Below are positions 4,259-5,689 of a DNA stretch of 5,689 nt, piece after piece. The position numbers and the translations under genes are program-made. The notes below the pieces were generated by a model that was not told the origin of the DNA, did no database searches, and saw only the letters and a program-made list of their open reading frames with translations. This DNA comes from Deltaproteobacteria bacterium (lineage in GTDB: Bacteria > Desulfobacterota > Dissulfuribacteria > Dissulfuribacterales > QOAL01): positions 1 through 5,689 of the forward strand of contig JAMOUE010000417.1 of assembly GCA_027068235.1 (NCBI GenBank), given 5' to 3'. How positions within the stretch are numbered: position 1 is the stretch's first letter; each line of letters starts with the position of its first letter.

Positions 4259-5342
4259 AGTACCACTTGTTGGAGGTTATTATCTCTATGCCATCCTCCT
4301 TTACAACTGCCATGTTTTCAAGCCTCACACCACCCTTTCCAGCCACGTAGATGCCAGGCTCTATGGTAACTACCATGCCAGAACGAAGCCTTTTTCTATT
4401 GCGGTAAGAAAGAGCTGGGGCTTCGTGTATAGCCACCCCTACTCCATGACCAAGGCCGTGGCAGAAAAAGCCATCAAAGCCGTGTTTCTTTATCACCTCT
4501 CTTGCAACATTGTCTGCTTCCCTGCCAGTAATGCCTGCTTTGATGGCCTCTTGGGCTGCCTCTTGGGCATCTTTCACAACCATGTATATCTTTTTGAAAA
4601 ACCCCTTTGGCTCTCCCAAAAACATGGTCCTTGTCATATCAGAGCAGTAACCCTCAAACCGAGCTCCCATATCAATAACTATTGGCTCCCCTTCCTTGAT
4701 CTTTCTCTCTGAAGGCACTGCGTGAGGCAGGGCGCTATTTGGGCCAGAGGCAACTATTGGAGGAAATGAAGGGCCATCCGCCTTTAGATATAGCCCTCTT
4801 AGGATCTCAAAGGCGATTTCTCGTTCACTAAGACCTGGCCTCAAGGTTGACACCACACCCTCAAATACCTCTTCAGCTATCTGTTGGGCCTTCTTTATGG
4901 TCTCAAGCTCTTCTGCACCCTTTACAGACCTCATCCTGAATATAAGGTCGCCAAATTCGGTGAGAATTGAAGGGGAAAGGGCCTTTTTCAACCTCTTGAA
5001 CATGGCACACGAGACAAAGGCAGGCTCATAGCCACACCTTTTGATCTGCAACTCACCAAACAGCTGACGCAAAAGCCTGGCCACACCCTTTTTGTATATG
5101 ATGGTCTGGAAAAAAGGGGCCTGGGATTCAGCCTGTTCCTTGTATCGTCCATCTGTCAGGAGAAGATTCTCCTGCCTTGTTATCAAAAGACATCCGGCAG
5201 ACTCATCAAGGCCAACATCGTCTGCCAAAAAGCCGCTTAGATAAAACCTGTTCTCAGGGCAGGTTATCAAGACAGCATCAAGCTCCTTTGCAGCAAGGGC
5301 CTTTCTGAGCCTGGAAAGCCTGCTCTTTATCTCTTTTGCCAT
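4242..5342 (-). CDS. Xaa-Pro peptidase, M24B family (aminopeptidase P/prolidase-like)
   Basis: 366 residues, typical of the short bacterial Xaa-Pro peptidases, which cleave the bond before proline in peptides in the cytoplasm using two metal ions. The creatinase-like N-terminal domain covers about 7-135 (PENRFYLSGF at 29-38; LLTDGRYKEQA at 61-71). The pita-bread catalytic domain starts near R138. Metal ligands fall where expected: D224 and D235 (VIDMGARFEGYCSDMTRT), H299 (HGLGHGVG), E328 (TIEPGIY) and E342 (GVRLEN). H207 (NSALPHA) and H306 (IHEAP) match the proton-shuttling and substrate histidines. Aminopeptidase P and prolidase cannot be told apart from sequence alone, so no symbol is given. 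The ATG at 5342-5340 follows AAAGG (5350-5346) at a short 3-nt spacing. It is the first gene of a two-gene unit with tatC and is divergent from pyrF. Confidence 0.93.
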   Translation of the reverse strand: MAKEIKSRLSRLRKALAAKELDAVLITCPENRFYLSGFLADDVGLDESAGCLLITRQENLLLTDGRYKEQAESQAPFFQTIIYKKGVARLLRQLFGELQIKRCGYEPAFVSCAMFKRLKKALSPSILTEFGDLIFRMRSVKGAEELETIKKAQQIAEEVFEGVVSTLRPGLSEREIAFEILRGLYLKADGPSFPPIVASGPNSALPHAVPSERKIKEGEPIVIDMGARFEGYCSDMTRTMFLGEPKGFFKKIYMVVKDAQEAAQEAIKAGITGREADNVAREVIKKHGFDGFFCHGLGHGVGVAIHEAPALSYRNRKRLRSGMVVTIEPGIYVAGKGGVRLENMAVVKEDGIEIITSNKWYYDFGR

Positions 5343-5360
5343 GAGCCTTTCTACCTGCTA

Positions 5361-5390
5361 TTGTCCTTTTAAAATAAAGTCTGACATATT
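5361..5390 (+). promoter_or_regulatory. Candidate promoter for pyrF
   Basis: TTGTCC (5361-5366) and CATATT (5385-5390), spaced by 18 nt, each match the sigma-70 boxes at 4/6. The start would fall near 5397, giving a leader of about 36 nt that contains the inverted repeat before the pyrF start. It overlaps the leftward promoter candidate on the opposite strand. Confidence 0.25.
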
Positions 5391-5415
5391 CAATCTACCC
5401 TTAAACTTTTGCCAA
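5388..5415 (-). promoter_or_regulatory. Candidate promoter for the peptidase-tatC unit
   Basis: On the minus strand TTGGCA (5415-5410; 5/6 to the -35 consensus) and TTGAAT (5393-5388; 4/6 to TATAAT) are separated by 16 nt. Transcription would begin near 5381, about 40 nt before the ATG. It overlaps the region that must also drive pyrF. Confidence 0.35.
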
Positions 5416-5430
5416 AAAAAGGGGGCAAAA
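5407..5430 (+). promoter_or_regulatory. Inverted repeat over the pyrF ribosome site
   Basis: TTTTGCC (5407-5413) and GGCAAAA (5424-5430) are perfect 7-bp inverted arms around a 10-nt loop of AAAAAAAGGG. The right arm covers the last two G of the ribosome site (AAGGGGG, 5419-5425) and the spacer before the ATG at 5433. A folded leader would partly hide the ribosome site. Most of the stem is A-U, so it would be weak. Confidence 0.35.
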
Positions 5431-5432
5431 AA

Positions 5433-5689
5433 ATGAATAGAAACACCATCAAGCTCGATGAAAGGATAATACTCGCCCTTGACGTTGCAGATGAAGAAAG
5501 CGCAAAGCGCCTGGTACAGAAGGTTCAAGGGGAATTAACCTTCTTCAAAGTAGGGCTTCAACTCTTTCTTGCCGCAGGTTTTCCCATTGTGGAATGGATT
5601 CTCCACAAGGGCTACAAGGTAATGCTTGACCTAAAATTCTACGACATACCAAAGACTGTGGAGCTTGCATGCAAACAATTAAATGACAA
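5433..5689 (+). CDS. pyrF: Orotidine 5'-phosphate decarboxylase, N-terminal part
   Basis: The first 85 codons of a gene that runs off the right edge. PyrF converts orotidine 5'-phosphate to UMP, the last step of de novo pyrimidine synthesis, in the cytoplasm. The N-terminal TIM-barrel strands show the family pattern: ILALDVADEESA (13-24, with substrate-contacting D17), FFKVGLQLFLAAG (37-49, with K39) and the catalytic signature LDLKFYDIPKTV (65-76), holding D66, K68 and D71 of the Asp-Lys-Asp charge network. All key residues in this part are intact. The ATG at 5433 has a G-rich ribosome site (5419-5425) 7 nt upstream, partly inside an inverted repeat. It is transcribed away from the peptidase-tatC unit. 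Nothing can be said about the C-terminal phosphate-binding part. Confidence 0.94.
   Translation, partial: MNRNTIKLDERIILALDVADEESAKRLVQKVQGELTFFKVGLQLFLAAGFPIVEWILHKGYKVMLDLKFYDIPKTVELACKQLND

Noticed and set aside
4239..4712. 157-codon plus-strand frame
   Set aside because: Entirely antisense to the Xaa-Pro peptidase, whose catalytic residues are all intact. The translation resembles no known protein.

Overview
The window looks like a piece of chromosome from a Gram-negative, Desulfobacterota-like (deltaproteobacterial or thermodesulfobacterial) organism, possibly thermophilic. This placement is inference. It rests on a DUF1931 histone-fold protein, a secreted protein with the DUF1566-type N-terminal signature, and palindromic repeats built around GTCATTGCGAGG and GAAGCAATCCC. 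No rRNA, tRNA or other firm taxonomic marker is present.

Layout, left to right. (1) Positions 1-318, minus strand: the start of an exported or membrane-anchored DUF1566-like protein, cut by the window edge. (2) Positions 319-1606: a gene-poor stretch holding one complete palindromic repeat (433-561), a second one with side hairpins (894-998), a run of partial copies (1024-1250) and a diverged copy (1528-1590). It also holds short coding-looking scraps (797-898 minus; 1372-1485 and 1476-1610 plus) that may be gene remnants. (3) Positions 1607-2056, minus: a 149-residue DUF1931 protein with two histone folds. (4) Positions 2057-2367: a divergent control region with a TGCTATAAT extended -10 box facing the next gene. 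(5) Positions 2368-3540, plus: an iron-type alcohol dehydrogenase of the YqhD/butanol-dehydrogenase group. (6) Positions 3512-4258, minus: tatC, whose 3' end overlaps that of the dehydrogenase. (7) Positions 4242-5342, minus: an M24B Xaa-Pro peptidase that overlaps the tatC start, so the two form an operon. (8) Positions 5343-5432: a divergent promoter region. (9) From 5433, plus: the first 85 codons of pyrF (orotidine 5'-phosphate decarboxylase).

The identified genes are mostly housekeeping: peptide turnover, twin-arginine export, pyrimidine synthesis and aldehyde/alcohol redox. They do not form one obvious pathway. The most interesting parts are the repeat cluster, where side hairpins differ in sequence but keep their pairing, and the neighbouring bacterial histone-fold gene. 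No complete new multi-gene system is evident.
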